Assembly: GCA_963754535.1 (NCBI GenBank)
Contig: CAVWGG010000016.1
Coordinates: 62,001 to 126,000 of the forward strand
Source: RPQJ01 sp963754535
GTDB lineage: Bacteria > Pseudomonadota > Gammaproteobacteria > Steroidobacterales > Steroidobacteraceae
Direction of reading: 5' to 3'
DNA: 64,000 nucleotides
Shown: in pieces, positions 34,050-42,906 of the stretch
How positions within the stretch are numbered: position 1 is the stretch's first letter
How the letters are laid out: each line of letters begins with the position of its first letter
Translations under genes and position numbers: made by a program
Notes under the pieces: model-generated
The model's input: the letters and a program-made list of their open reading frames with translations, nothing else
Database searches by the model: none
What the model was told of the DNA's origin: nothing

Positions 34050-35621
34050 CTACTCCCCTTTGGATGCCGGCGCTGCCGGCAGCGTGAAATGAAATCGTGC
34101 GCCGGTTCCCTCGTTGGGAGTGTGCCACAGGCGTCCGCCGTGGGCGCGCACGATCGAGCGGCTGATGGCGAGGCCGAGGCCCGTGCCGCCCGATTTCGTC
34201 GTAAAAAACGGGTTGAACAGGTGTTCGGCCGCTTCCGGCGCGAGGCCGCTGCCGTGGTCGGCCACGATGATCTCGATCTCGCCGTCCGGCAACTGACGCG
34301 TGCTGAGCAGCACTTCGCGGCGTGTCTCGGGCGCCTCGGACATCGCGTCGATCGCATTGCGGACCAGGTTCAGCACGACCTGCTGCAGCTGGATCGGATC
34401 GGCATAGACGGGCGGCAGGCCCGCCGCCGCTTCGATGCGCAGCCGCACGTTGTGGAGCCGGGCGTCGGTCTCGGCGAGGGTACGCAGGTCGTCGAGCAGG
34501 CGGTTGCAGTCGACCGGCTCGCGCTTCACCTCGCGGTTCTTCACGAAATTGCGCAGGCGGCGGATCACTTCACCCGCGCGCAACGCCTGCACGCTGATCT
34601 GCTCGAGCGCTTCGAGCACGTCCGCGTCGTCGCGGTTCGGCGAACGGACGAAGCGCTGGCAGGCCTGCGCGTACGTCGCGATCGCGGCAAGCGGCTGGTT
34701 GATTTCGTGCGCGAGGCCCGCGGCCATTTCGCCCATCGTCGACAGCCGGCTGAAATGGGTGAGGCGCTCCTGCAGTTGCCGGGCCTCGTCTTCGGTCGCG
34801 CGGCGATCGGTCACGTCGTGGATCGTGCCGATGTGCTTGAGCGGAGCGCCCTTCGCGTCGCGCGTGACCTGCGCGATGTGGTGCAGGTGCCGCGTCGTCC
34901 CGTCGTCGAGCACGATACGGTACTCGCAGTCGCACGAATTCGCGGGCGAATCCAGTTCGCGGAACGCCTCGTCGAGCATTTCGCGGTCGCCCGGATGCAC
35001 CCGGCGCTCGAGCACTGCCGCCAGCTGCAGGGCTTCTGCGGTAGCGCCGAGGTCGAGGATGCGGCAGAGCTGCGGCGAGAAGTAATCGGGCTCCGACTGG
35101 TCGAGGTGGACGACGTAGTTGCCGAGGTTGGCGAGTTGCTGCGCCAGCCGCAGCTCGGATTCGCTGCGCCGCAGGCGCTCGTCGGCGAGTTTGCGCAGCG
35201 TGATGTCGCGGATGAAGCCGATGAAGCGTGGCGGCACGACGCCCTGCACCTTGCCGACCGCGAGCTCGCACGAAAAGACGGAACCGTCCTTGCGCTGTGC
35301 CTTCACTTCCCGGCCGATGCCAATGATCCTGGCTTCGCCCGTGTGCTGGTAGCTGTCCATGTACCCGTCGTGCTCGGCTCGGTAGGGCGCGGGCATCAGC
35401 AGTTCCACGTTCCGGCCGATCACCTCGGCGGCCGTGTACCCGAAGATCCGTTCCGCCGCGAGGCTGAACTGCTCGATCCGGCCGCGGTGATCGATGACGA
35501 TGATTGCATCGACCGCCGCATCCAGCAGCGCCTTGAACTCGAGCGCGGCTTCGCTCGAACGTCGGGGCGCGCTGTCGGGCGCGGGGTCTGCGGCGGCGGT
35601 GGGCGGGCGGTTTTCGAGCAA
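34050..35621 (-). CDS. fixL: Oxygen-sensing histidine kinase FixL
   Basis: This 523-residue kinase has two PAS domains (about 25-145 and 155-275), a dimerisation/phosphoacceptor domain with His305 (GLAHEINQPL) and a catalytic ATPase domain (GTGLGLAISRSIV). The first PAS carries the haem-proximal His84 in AEHDGYM and Arg104 in IIGIGR, twenty residues apart as in Bradyrhizobium FixL (His200 and Arg220), so it should bind haem and sense oxygen. No membrane segment is visible, so the protein is soluble. It forms an operon with fixJ and is divergent from hsp20. Confidence 0.93.
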   Translation of the reverse strand: MLENRPPTAAADPAPDSAPRRSSEAALEFKALLDAAVDAIIVIDHRGRIEQFSLAAERIFGYTAAEVIGRNVELLMPAPYRAEHDGYMDSYQHTGEARIIGIGREVKAQRKDGSVFSCELAVGKVQGVVPPRFIGFIRDITLRKLADERLRRSESELRLAQQLANLGNYVVHLDQSEPDYFSPQLCRILDLGATAEALQLAAVLERRVHPGDREMLDEAFRELDSPANSCDCEYRIVLDDGTTRHLHHIAQVTRDAKGAPLKHIGTIHDVTDRRATEDEARQLQERLTHFSRLSTMGEMAAGLAHEINQPLAAIATYAQACQRFVRSPNRDDADVLEALEQISVQALRAGEVIRRLRNFVKNREVKREPVDCNRLLDDLRTLAETDARLHNVRLRIEAAAGLPPVYADPIQLQQVVLNLVRNAIDAMSEAPETRREVLLSTRQLPDGEIEIIVADHGSGLAPEAAEHLFNPFFTTKSGGTGLGLAISRSIVRAHGGRLWHTPNEGTGARFHFTLPAAPASKGE

Positions 35622-35810
35622 AATTTCTACAGGCGTGAAGAAAGTGCGAATCCTAAAAGAACGCGGGGCGCGGCACTAGGTATTGCTGGAATTCGGGCTA
35701 GGCAACGCTGCGAATCGCAGGGCCCGGGCCCTGGAGGGACAATGTACACGAGGCCGGATGGGAGCCGGTCCGCGGGTTCTGTTGGCAAGGGGACACCCAA
35801 GGAGGGCGCC

Positions 35811-36251
35811 ATGAGACTGATGAGATGGGAACCGTTCCGCGAGATGGATGACCTGCTGAAGGGATTCAGCCCGGTGTTCGGCAGGATGCCAGCTGTGGCT
35901 CGCCCGGCCGAAGGCGGCTATGAGTTCCTGCCGCCGGCCGACGTGATCGAGCGGGAGAAGGAGTACCTGATCAAGGTCGACCTGCCGGACGTGCGCAAGG
36001 AGGATGTGAAGGTCCTGTTCGACGCCGGCGTGCTCACCATCAAGGGCGAACGCAAGGTGGAGAAGGAGACGAAGGGTGAGACCGTGCATCGCACGGAGTG
36101 CTTCTACGGGACCTTCGAGCGCAGTTTCGCGCTGCCCGACGACGTCGATCCGAAGGGAATCCACGCTGAATCCAAGGATGGCGTGCTGACGATCAGCCTG
36201 CCGCGCGTCGCGGTGGAGAAACCGCGGCCGATGGCGATCACGATCCAGTGA
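35811..36251 (+). CDS. Small heat-shock protein Hsp20
   Basis: This 146-residue holdase has an alpha-crystallin domain (about residues 42-140) with ADVIEREKEYLIKVDLPDV at the start and the GVLTIKGERK and DGVLTISLPR strands. It binds unfolding proteins in the cytosol without ATP. An AGGAGG ribosome-binding site lies six bases before the ATG at 35811. The gene is divergent from fixL; a 16-base palindrome (35718-35733) lies between them and might be a regulatory site. Its place beside FixLJ, UspE-like protein and cbb3 oxidase suggests low-oxygen or stress control. Confidence 0.93.
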   Translation: MRLMRWEPFREMDDLLKGFSPVFGRMPAVARPAEGGYEFLPPADVIEREKEYLIKVDLPDVRKEDVKVLFDAGVLTIKGERKVEKETKGETVHRTECFYGTFERSFALPDDVDPKGIHAESKDGVLTISLPRVAVEKPRPMAITIQ

Positions 36252-36387
36252 TCGATTGCCAGGCGGTGCGGAAGATGGCCTGACAGGAGGCCTGGGTAAC
36301 GGCTGAATCAGCGCAGGACGGGTGGTCGAGCGTCCCCGGCCAGGAAGGCCCCGGAGCGTCCCGACCGCTCGTCCCGCCCGTGAATGC

Positions 36388-37230
36388 TCAGTGGTCGTGC
36401 TGCGCCTGCGGTTCGTCCGCGGGTGCTGTCGTTTTGGCGGGATCGCCCATGGAACTCATGTCGTGCCCGGCATGGGGGTCGGCAGGGCTGACCGCGGGAC
36501 TCATGTCGTGCCCGCTGTGGGTGCCATGGGAGACAAGGTGATACAGGGCTGAACCTGCCGTCCACGCACCGAAGGCGAGCAGCAGGGAGCCCGCAACGGT
36601 ACGTAGCGTGGCGCGATTCGCCAGCAGTCTCGCCGCGCGCTCGAAGGCGACCGTCGCCGACACCATCGCCGGCAGCGTGCCGACGCCGAACGCGGCCATC
36701 ACTAGCGCCCCGTTGGCGACGCTGGCCGTGGTCGCTGCCAGCAGCAGCATCGAATACGTGAGCCCGCACGGCAGCCAGCCCCACGCCAGGCCAAGGCCGA
36801 TTGCACCTGGCAGCCCCTTGCGCTGGGCAACCCGGCCTGTTGCCGGCATGATCCTGCGCCAGAGACCTGCGCCCGCAGCCTCGAGCGGGTCGAGCAAACG
36901 CCAACCGAACAGCAGGCGACCCGCAGCGGCCACCATGATGGCCCCGGCCAGCACGCGAAAAGCGATCGAAAGCGGCGCGACGTTGACCGCACGCAGCAGT
37001 GTCTGGCCCAGAAGTCCCGCCAGCGCGCCTGCCAGCGTGTAGCTGGCGATGCGGGCAAGGTTGTAGGCGAGGGCCAGCGCCAGGCGCGAGCCGCCACCTG
37101 CCGACGTGCTGTTGCGCATCGCCAGGGCGCCCGCGATACCGCCACACATGGACAGGCAATGGCCGCTGCCGGCGAATCCGGCGATCAACGCGGAACCGAG
37201 GCTCAGCGAGCCGGCGTCCAGGGCATTCAT
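36388..37230 (-). CDS. Sulfite exporter TauE/SafE family protein (cco-cluster type)
   Basis: This 280-residue membrane protein has about six helices and the N-terminal SGHCLSMCGGIAGAL motif (Cys25, Cys29) typical of the TauE/SafE-like proteins found at the end of cbb3 assembly clusters. The C-terminal 45 residues are rich in His, Met and Asp (HSGHDM, HAGHDM, QHDH), a likely copper- or metal-binding tail. It overlaps ccoS by four bases, so it is the last gene of the cco operon. A part in copper or haem supply to the oxidase is likely by context; sulphite export is only a family name. Confidence 0.85.
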   Translation of the reverse strand: MNALDAGSLSLGSALIAGFAGSGHCLSMCGGIAGALAMRNSTSAGGGSRLALALAYNLARIASYTLAGALAGLLGQTLLRAVNVAPLSIAFRVLAGAIMVAAAGRLLFGWRLLDPLEAAGAGLWRRIMPATGRVAQRKGLPGAIGLGLAWGWLPCGLTYSMLLLAATTASVANGALVMAAFGVGTLPAMVSATVAFERAARLLANRATLRTVAGSLLLAFGAWTAGSALYHLVSHGTHSGHDMSPAVSPADPHAGHDMSSMGDPAKTTAPADEPQAQHDH

Positions 37231-37451
37231 GGGATGGGTGGCTCCTTCGCTTCGCTCTGCGGGGTATCGTTGCTCGTGTCATCGCTCGTCCCGGCGCTGG
37301 ACGGCTGCCGCTTGTGTTCGTCATCCAGCACGGACCAGCCGGGACTGTCGAGGTCGTCGAACTGCCCGCTGCCCACTGCCCAGAAGAACGCCCACAGGCC
37401 GGCCCCCACGAGCACCAGGCCGAGCGGCACCATCAGGTACAGGATCTCCAT
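37227..37451 (-). CDS. ccoS: Cbb3-type oxidase assembly protein CcoS
   Basis: This 74-residue protein has a single N-terminal membrane helix (ILYLMVPLGLVLVGAGLWAFFWAV) followed by GQFDDLDSPG, the CcoS/FixS signature. It helps insert haem and copper into the oxidase. The C-terminal 25 residues are acidic and unstructured. The gene is flush with the end of ccoI and overlaps the next gene by ATGA. Confidence 0.93.
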   Translation of the reverse strand: MEILYLMVPLGLVLVGAGLWAFFWAVGSGQFDDLDSPGWSVLDDEHKRQPSSAGTSDDTSNDTPQSEAKEPPIP

Positions 37452-39923
37452 CTAGGACGCTCCTGCCGGTCGGGCATCGGTCCAGCGTGGGGTGGCTGCC
37501 GTCGTCCTGCGGCGCGCGACCCGCGTCGCGTTCAGCACCACGAACACCGAACTCAGCGACATGCCGATCGCCGCAAGCCACGCCGGCACCAGGCCGAGTG
37601 CTGCCAGCGGCAAGGCGGCGAGGTTGTAGGCAATCGACCAGGCGAGATTCTGTTTCACGATACGCTGGGCTTGCCGCGCGACCTGCACGATTTCCGGCAA
37701 CTGGTCGAGCGAATCGCGCACCAGGATCAGGTCGGCGCTCGTCTGCGCGAGGGCCGAACCGCGGCCCATGGCGACCGCGACGTTGGCCGCCTGCAGCAAC
37801 GGCGCATCGTTGATGCCGTCACCGACGGCGACGACGACCGCGCCCGTGTCCTGCAGCGACCTGAGCCGGGTAACCTTCGCATGCGGCGTGAGCCGCGCCT
37901 CGAAGCGCTCGATGCCGCTGCGCGCCGCGATGTGGGCGACTGCCGCAGCGGCGTCGCCGCTCACGATTGCCGAAGTGAGGCCGAGGCCCGCGAGTTGCTG
38001 CACGCAGCTCGCCGTTTCCGCCCGGAGCGGATCCGTGAGACGGAAACCTGCGAGCAGCCCGCGTTCATCACCGAGGTAGACCCAGCTCGCGGCGGCGATC
38101 TCCGGCGTCTCGTCGTGCCCGGCAGGCAGCGACAAGCCACGTGCGAAATCCAGCGTGCCGATCCGCAGCCGCCGACCGTCGACGCGGCCCTCCAGGCCTG
38201 AGCCTGCCGTGACGGTCACGTCCGTCGCGATGGACACGCTGATCGTGGAAGCCAGGAATGCCTTGGCGATCGGGTGTTCGGACATCCGCTCGAGCGCAGC
38301 CGCCAGGGCCAGGCAGCGTTCGTCGCTCTCCTCGCGCAACGGGCGGACTTCCTCGACGCGAACGAGTCCGTGCGTGAGCGTGCCGGTCTTGTCCCACAGC
38401 ACGTGCGTCGCCTTCGCCAGCGATTCGAAGGCATCGGAGTGCGCCACCAGCACACCGCGCCGGGCGAGATCGGCGGTGGCCGCCGCGAGGACGGCAGGCG
38501 TGGCGAGCGACAGGGCGCAAGGACAGGTCGCGACCAGCACGGCGAGCGTTGCGGGAAAGGCTTTCGAAGGATCGACGAACCACCACACGACGAAGACCAG
38601 CGCCGAGCCGAGCAGGATTCGGCTCAAGAACCAGGCGGCGGCGCGATCGGCGGCTTTGGCGAGCCGGGGCCGCTCGGCCTGTGCCCGCTCCAGCAGCGCG
38701 ACGATACCGGCCAGAACCGTGTTGCCGGCGACGGCAGAGACGCGCACGCGCAGCGGCGCGCCGAGGTTCTGCGTGCCGGCATGCACCGACGAACCCTGGG
38801 CTTTCGTGATCGCGGTCGACTCGCCGGTGAGCATCGATTCGTCGACGCGGCCCTCAGTACCCTCGGCCACGACGCCGTCGGCCGCGAACACTTCACCGGT
38901 GCGCACCAGCATCTCGTCGCCGGGCTGCAGTTCGATCGCCTGCACGTCCTCGACCTTATCGTCACGCACGCGCCGTGCGGTGACGGGTGCCAGCCGGGCG
39001 AGCGCGTCGGCAACGCTGCCGGCGCGATGGCGTGCCACCATTTCCACGTAGCGGCCAAGCGAGAGGAAGAACACGAACATCGTAACGGAGTCGAAATAGA
39101 CCTCGCCCTGGCCGGTCAGCGCGTTCCAGACGCTCGCCACGAAGGCGATGACGATGCCGATGGTGACGGGCACGTCCATGCTCACGCTGCGAGCCTTCAG
39201 TGCGTGCCACGCGCCCCGGTAGAACGGCCAACCCGAATAGAGCGCGACGGGGATCGACACGAGCATGCTGACGAGGCGGAAGAATTCGCGCATGCCGGAC
39301 TCCATGCCCGACGTGTGCGCCACGTAGAGCGGCAGCGCGAACATCATCACCTGCATCATGCCGAAGCCTGCGACGGCGAGCCGCTTCAGCGCGCTGCGTC
39401 GTTCGAGCAACGCGATCTGCTCGGCGGGTTCGCCTGCCAACGGATGTGGCCGCAGCCCGACGTGTTCGAGCACGCGCAGCAGGTCACCCAGCTGCACCAT
39501 CGACGGATCCCAGACCAGCCGCGCGCGGGCCGTGGCCGGATTCACGCTGACGTCGAGGATTCCGCTCTGCAGGTGCAGCGCCTTGTCGGCGAGCCAGCTG
39601 CAGGCCGAGCAACGCAGTCCTTCGAGCAGCACGGTGATCGAGCGCGCACCGTTCGCTTCGGCGCGGGTCAGGCGTTCGACGAGTTCGGGTCGGTCGTAGG
39701 CGGACCAGCGGTCGGGGCGCGGCGGCTCATCCGCGCGTGCGCCCGAGCGGTCGCGGTACCTGTAGTAGTCGTCGAGCCCGGCGCCGGTGATGAACTCCGC
39801 GACGGCCTTGCAGCCATGGCAGCAGACGGGTTCCTCGCGTGAGTCGATGCGTGCGTGAATGCGCACGCCGGCCGGGATGCGCTCGCCGCAATGGAAGCAA
39901 GCAGCGCCCGGCCCAGCCGTCAT
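37452..39923 (-). CDS. ccoI: Copper-translocating P-type ATPase CcoI/FixI
   Basis: This 823-residue P1B ATPase delivers copper for the binuclear centre of cbb3 oxidase. It has an N-terminal Cys-rich zinc-finger-like region (CFHC, CCHGC), a heavy-metal domain with CSAC (Cys105-Cys108), eight predicted membrane helices, the CPC metal site at 467-469, the phosphorylated Asp511 in DKTGTLT and the GDGIND hinge motif. The unusual N-terminal cysteine module is typical of CcoI and separates it from CopA. It overlaps the short fixH gene by four bases and abuts ccoS. Confidence 0.95.
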   Translation of the reverse strand: MTAGPGAACFHCGERIPAGVRIHARIDSREEPVCCHGCKAVAEFITGAGLDDYYRYRDRSGARADEPPRPDRWSAYDRPELVERLTRAEANGARSITVLLEGLRCSACSWLADKALHLQSGILDVSVNPATARARLVWDPSMVQLGDLLRVLEHVGLRPHPLAGEPAEQIALLERRSALKRLAVAGFGMMQVMMFALPLYVAHTSGMESGMREFFRLVSMLVSIPVALYSGWPFYRGAWHALKARSVSMDVPVTIGIVIAFVASVWNALTGQGEVYFDSVTMFVFFLSLGRYVEMVARHRAGSVADALARLAPVTARRVRDDKVEDVQAIELQPGDEMLVRTGEVFAADGVVAEGTEGRVDESMLTGESTAITKAQGSSVHAGTQNLGAPLRVRVSAVAGNTVLAGIVALLERAQAERPRLAKAADRAAAWFLSRILLGSALVFVVWWFVDPSKAFPATLAVLVATCPCALSLATPAVLAAATADLARRGVLVAHSDAFESLAKATHVLWDKTGTLTHGLVRVEEVRPLREESDERCLALAAALERMSEHPIAKAFLASTISVSIATDVTVTAGSGLEGRVDGRRLRIGTLDFARGLSLPAGHDETPEIAAASWVYLGDERGLLAGFRLTDPLRAETASCVQQLAGLGLTSAIVSGDAAAAVAHIAARSGIERFEARLTPHAKVTRLRSLQDTGAVVVAVGDGINDAPLLQAANVAVAMGRGSALAQTSADLILVRDSLDQLPEIVQVARQAQRIVKQNLAWSIAYNLAALPLAALGLVPAWLAAIGMSLSSVFVVLNATRVARRRTTAATPRWTDARPAGAS

Positions 39924-40117
39924 GGGCTCCGCGGGGCGTCCTCGCCGCAGACGATCGTGACGCCGTCGCGCACGCAGTCCTTGCGGACGAGCGCGTCGGG
40001 ATGGGAGATCGCAAGGTACAGCGTGATGAAGCCGCCGATCACCGCGGATGCGGGCAGTGCGATCAGCATCCAGGGATAGAACTGACGGTACCAGGGCCGC
40101 TCGGTCTGGGTGCTCAT
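39920..40117 (-). CDS. Short FixH-like membrane protein
   Basis: This 65-residue protein starts with RPWYRQFYPWMLIALP, matching the N-terminal membrane helix of FixH/CcoH, and has one helix (about 16-37). Most of the usual 150-residue periplasmic FixH domain is missing; only a short tail with two cysteines (KDC, VCG) follows. It sits exactly where fixH belongs, between ccoG and ccoI, with ATGA overlap to ccoI. It is probably a reduced FixH that stabilises the oxidase assembly complex. Both ends look intact, so this is not a simple truncation by frameshift. Confidence 0.75.
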   Translation of the reverse strand: MSTQTERPWYRQFYPWMLIALPASAVIGGFITLYLAISHPDALVRKDCVRDGVTIVCGEDAPRSP

Positions 40118-40130
40118 GGATCCAAGCCTA

Positions 40131-41513
40131 TCAGTTCGTGGGAGCGAGGAAACGGGCCTTGCCCGTCGCCTCGAGCGCGCGCTCGTCCTGCGTGCGGATC
40201 GTGAAATGGATGTCCGCGCCGCCCTTCAGTTCACCGCGCGGCACGCGCAGCCGGACTGCCACGCTCTGCACGTCACCGGGGCCGACCTCGACTTCGTCCG
40301 CGCCGTAGTCAACCTGCAGGCCCGGCAGGCCTTCCGCGCTGATCGTGAATTCGTGCTCTTCGGCGTCCTTGTTCAGGATCTTCACGTTGTACACGTTCTC
40401 GATCAGGCCGCCGGGCAGTTCGCGGAACAGCGCATTGCGGTCGCGAATGACGTCGATGGCGACGACATTGCGATGCGTGATCGTGTAAGCGAAGCCGGCG
40501 ATCAACACGGAAATAAGCGTGGCGTAGACGATCGTGCGCGGCCGCAACACCTTCTTGGCCTTGCCCTCGAGGCCGTGCTGCGTGTCGTAACGGATCAGGC
40601 CCTTCGGGTAGCCGACCTTCTCCATGACCTCGTCGCAGGCGTCGATGCAGGCGGCGCAGGCGATGCACTCGTACTGCAGGCCCTTGCGGATGTCGATGCC
40701 GGTCGGGCAGACCTGGACGCACACCGTGCAGTCGACGCAGTCGCCGAGGCCTGCGGCCTTGTGGTCGGTGCCCTTCTTGCGCGCGCCGCGCGGCTCGCCG
40801 CGCTTCTCGTCGTAGGTGATGATCAGCGTGTCCTTGTCGAACATCGCGCTCTGGAAGCGCGCGTACGGACACATGTACTTGCAGACCTGCTCGCGCATGA
40901 AGCCGGCGTTGACGTAGGTGGCGCCGCCGTAGAACAGCACCCAGAACGTCTCCCACGGGCCGGTCGAGAAGGTCACGATCTTGCCGGCGAGTTCGGTGAT
41001 CGGCGTGAAGTAGCCGACGAACGTGAAGCCGGTCCACAGCGCGAACGCGAACCAGAGGAAGTACTTCGTGCCCTTGCGCAGGATCTTTTCGCCGCTCAGG
41101 GGCGCCTTGGCCAGCTTCATCTGCTGCGTGCGGCTGCCTTCCACCCAGCGTTCGATCCAGACGAAGGTCTCGGTCCAGACCGTCTGCGGGCACGCGTAGC
41201 CGCAGAACAGCCGCCCGGCGAGCGCGGTGAAGAAGAACAGCGCCAGCGCCGCGATGATCAGCAGCCAGGTCAGGAAATAGAAATCCTGCGGCCAGAGCGT
41301 CAGACCGAAGATGTGGAACTTGCGCGCGGGCAGGTCGAACAGCACTGCCTGGCGTTCGCCCCAGCGAAGCCACGGCAGCACGTAGTAAAGGCCGAGCAGC
41401 GCGAAGACCGCGTAGACGCGCAGCCGCTGGAAGCGGCCCTGGATTTCACGGGGATAGATCTTCTGGCGGGCTGCGTACAACTCGCCATCGACGGGGGCTT
41501 GGGTTTCGTTCAT
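40131..41513 (-). CDS. ccoG: Cytochrome c oxidase accessory protein CcoG (FixG/RdxA)
   Basis: This 460-residue membrane-bound iron-sulphur protein has about five helices, two 4Fe-4S cluster motifs in one stretch (CVDCTVCVQVCP and CIACAACIDACDE, near 255-300) and a C-terminal Ig-like periplasmic domain. It reduces Cu(II) to Cu(I) for the oxidase. Further conserved cysteines lie in LFCGYACPQT near residue 107. The start at 41513 overlaps the preceding small gene by four bases. Placed directly upstream of fixH and ccoI. Confidence 0.95.
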   Translation of the reverse strand: MNETQAPVDGELYAARQKIYPREIQGRFQRLRVYAVFALLGLYYVLPWLRWGERQAVLFDLPARKFHIFGLTLWPQDFYFLTWLLIIAALALFFFTALAGRLFCGYACPQTVWTETFVWIERWVEGSRTQQMKLAKAPLSGEKILRKGTKYFLWFAFALWTGFTFVGYFTPITELAGKIVTFSTGPWETFWVLFYGGATYVNAGFMREQVCKYMCPYARFQSAMFDKDTLIITYDEKRGEPRGARKKGTDHKAAGLGDCVDCTVCVQVCPTGIDIRKGLQYECIACAACIDACDEVMEKVGYPKGLIRYDTQHGLEGKAKKVLRPRTIVYATLISVLIAGFAYTITHRNVVAIDVIRDRNALFRELPGGLIENVYNVKILNKDAEEHEFTISAEGLPGLQVDYGADEVEVGPGDVQSVAVRLRVPRGELKGGADIHFTIRTQDERALEATGKARFLAPTN

Positions 41514-41833
41514 TCGGGACTCCGCGTCCCGTCGTCAGTCCCCTCGTCTGCCGGTTCGGGATGCGCCGTTCGCACCAGGTACAGCGTCATCAGGCTCGAC
41601 AGGGCCGCGATCAGCCAGAAAAAGAAGAAGCCGACCGCGTATCCCGTCATGCGTGTCTGGAAAGCCGGTGGCGGGTAATCGTCGTTGCCCACCAGCATCG
41701 GGTCGATGAACCCGAAACACACCATGGTCGCCACGCTCGCGACGAGAAACGACGGCCAGGCCACGATGGCGACGTCCTGTCCGAGACGCGGCCACCGCAA
41801 CCTGCCCGTGTATTCGTCGGGAGCGTGCCCCAC
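41510..41833 (-). CDS. Small two-helix membrane protein in the cco operon
   Basis: This 107-residue protein has two membrane helices (about 24-42 and 65-88) and short charged ends. I do not recognise a named family. It lies three bases after ccoP and overlaps ccoG by four bases, so it is translated with the oxidase genes and likely has a role in assembly or stability. No Cys or His pair suggests a metal site. The base composition is like that of its neighbours. Confidence 0.75.
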   Translation of the reverse strand: MGHAPDEYTGRLRWPRLGQDVAIVAWPSFLVASVATMVCFGFIDPMLVGNDDYPPPAFQTRMTGYAVGFFFFWLIAALSSLMTLYLVRTAHPEPADEGTDDGTRSPE

Positions 41834-41836
41834 GAC

Positions 41837-42736
41837 TTACCTGCCCGCCGCGAGCTTCGTCACGTAGGCGGCCAGCAGCTTGATGCGCTGCTCGCCTAGC
41901 TTGTCGCCCCAGGCCGGCATCTGGCCGTTGCGGCCGTTCATGACGGTCTGCTTGATCGTTGCGGCATCGCCGCCGTACAGCCAGATCTCGTCCGTCAGGT
42001 TCGGCGCGCCGAGCAACGGATTGCCCTTGCCGTCCATGCCGTGGCACGCGGAGCAAAGCGTCTGGAAGTGCACCTGGCCCGCCGCTGCCTTCGTCGCATC
42101 AGCCTGTTGGCCGCTCAGCGTCTGCACGTATGCGACGACTTCCTCCACGCCCGGCTCGCCGATCACGGCGGCCCAGGGCGGCATCGCTGCCACGCGGCCG
42201 GCTGCGATGGTCGCGACCACGGAGTCCGCATCGCTGCCCCATTGCCAGTCGGCATTCGCCAGGTTCGGGAAACCAACGGCGCCGCCGCCGTCCGAGCCAT
42301 GGCACTGCGCGCAGTTCTGCTGGAACAGGTTGTGCGCCGTGGACATCGCCTGCTCGTTGTTTACGAGCTCGGCGACGGGCAGCGCGGCGAGCGGAGCCAG
42401 CAGTTCGGCGGCGCGCGCCTCGACGGCGGCCTTTTCCTTATCGTACTGGCTTGCCTGGGTCCAGCCGCCGACGCCGGCGAAGTTGCCGAGGCCCGGATAG
42501 AACGCCAGGTAGAGCAGGCCGAAGGCCACGGTGATGTAGAACAGCCACAGCCACCACTTCGGCAGCGGATTGTTGTACTCACGCAGGTCCTTGTCCCAGA
42601 CGTGCCCTGTGTCGGCGCCACCGCCGATTTTTTCGTTGGCCGTGCGTGGCTTCGACGTCCAGCGCAGCAGCCAGAGACAGGCCAGGATGTTTGCGATCGT
42701 CAGGATGATGACGAACAGGCTCCAACCACTAGTCAT
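41837..42736 (-). CDS. ccoP: Cbb3 oxidase dihaem cytochrome c subunit CcoP
   Basis: This 299-residue protein has two N-terminal membrane helices (about 4-24 and 62-80) and two c-type haem sites: CAQCH (Cys142, Cys145, His146) and CSACH (Cys228, Cys231, His232). Axial methionines are likely in AAMPPW and GQMPAW. It receives electrons from soluble or membrane cytochromes and passes them to CcoO and CcoN. It overlaps ccoQ by four bases (ATGA). Confidence 0.96.
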   Translation of the reverse strand: MTSGWSLFVIILTIANILACLWLLRWTSKPRTANEKIGGGADTGHVWDKDLREYNNPLPKWWLWLFYITVAFGLLYLAFYPGLGNFAGVGGWTQASQYDKEKAAVEARAAELLAPLAALPVAELVNNEQAMSTAHNLFQQNCAQCHGSDGGGAVGFPNLANADWQWGSDADSVVATIAAGRVAAMPPWAAVIGEPGVEEVVAYVQTLSGQQADATKAAAGQVHFQTLCSACHGMDGKGNPLLGAPNLTDEIWLYGGDAATIKQTVMNGRNGQMPAWGDKLGEQRIKLLAAYVTKLAAGR

Positions 42737-42903
42737 TGGGTCTTGCTCCCTTGATCTTTTGCGGGCGAATCGTCTTCGAGCGGCATGCGCGCCAGCTCGT
42801 CGAAATCCGCCTTACGACGTTTGCTGTAGGCCCAGAACACCAGCGCGAGAAACGCGATGAACAACGCAGCCGTGATCAGTCCGCGCACCGTGCCGATGTC
42901 CAT
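42733..42903 (-). CDS. ccoQ: Cbb3 oxidase small subunit CcoQ
   Basis: This 56-residue protein, from the ATG at 42903 to a TGA overlapping the ccoP start, reads MDIGTVRGLITAALFIAFLA at its N-terminus, has one membrane helix, a KRRK stop-transfer segment and a DDSPAKDQ tail. This is the FixQ/CcoQ pattern, and the gene lies in its standard place between ccoO and ccoP. It stabilises the assembled oxidase. It is short and easily missed. Confidence 0.9.
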   Translation of the reverse strand: MDIGTVRGLITAALFIAFLALVFWAYSKRRKADFDELARMPLEDDSPAKDQGSKTQ

Positions 42904-42906
42904 GCC

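Noticed and set aside
33378..36251. A 957-codon plus-strand frame spanning fixJ and fixL before hsp20
   Set aside because: Only its last 146 codons are real (Hsp20). The rest is antisense to the clear FixJ and FixL genes and has shadow composition.
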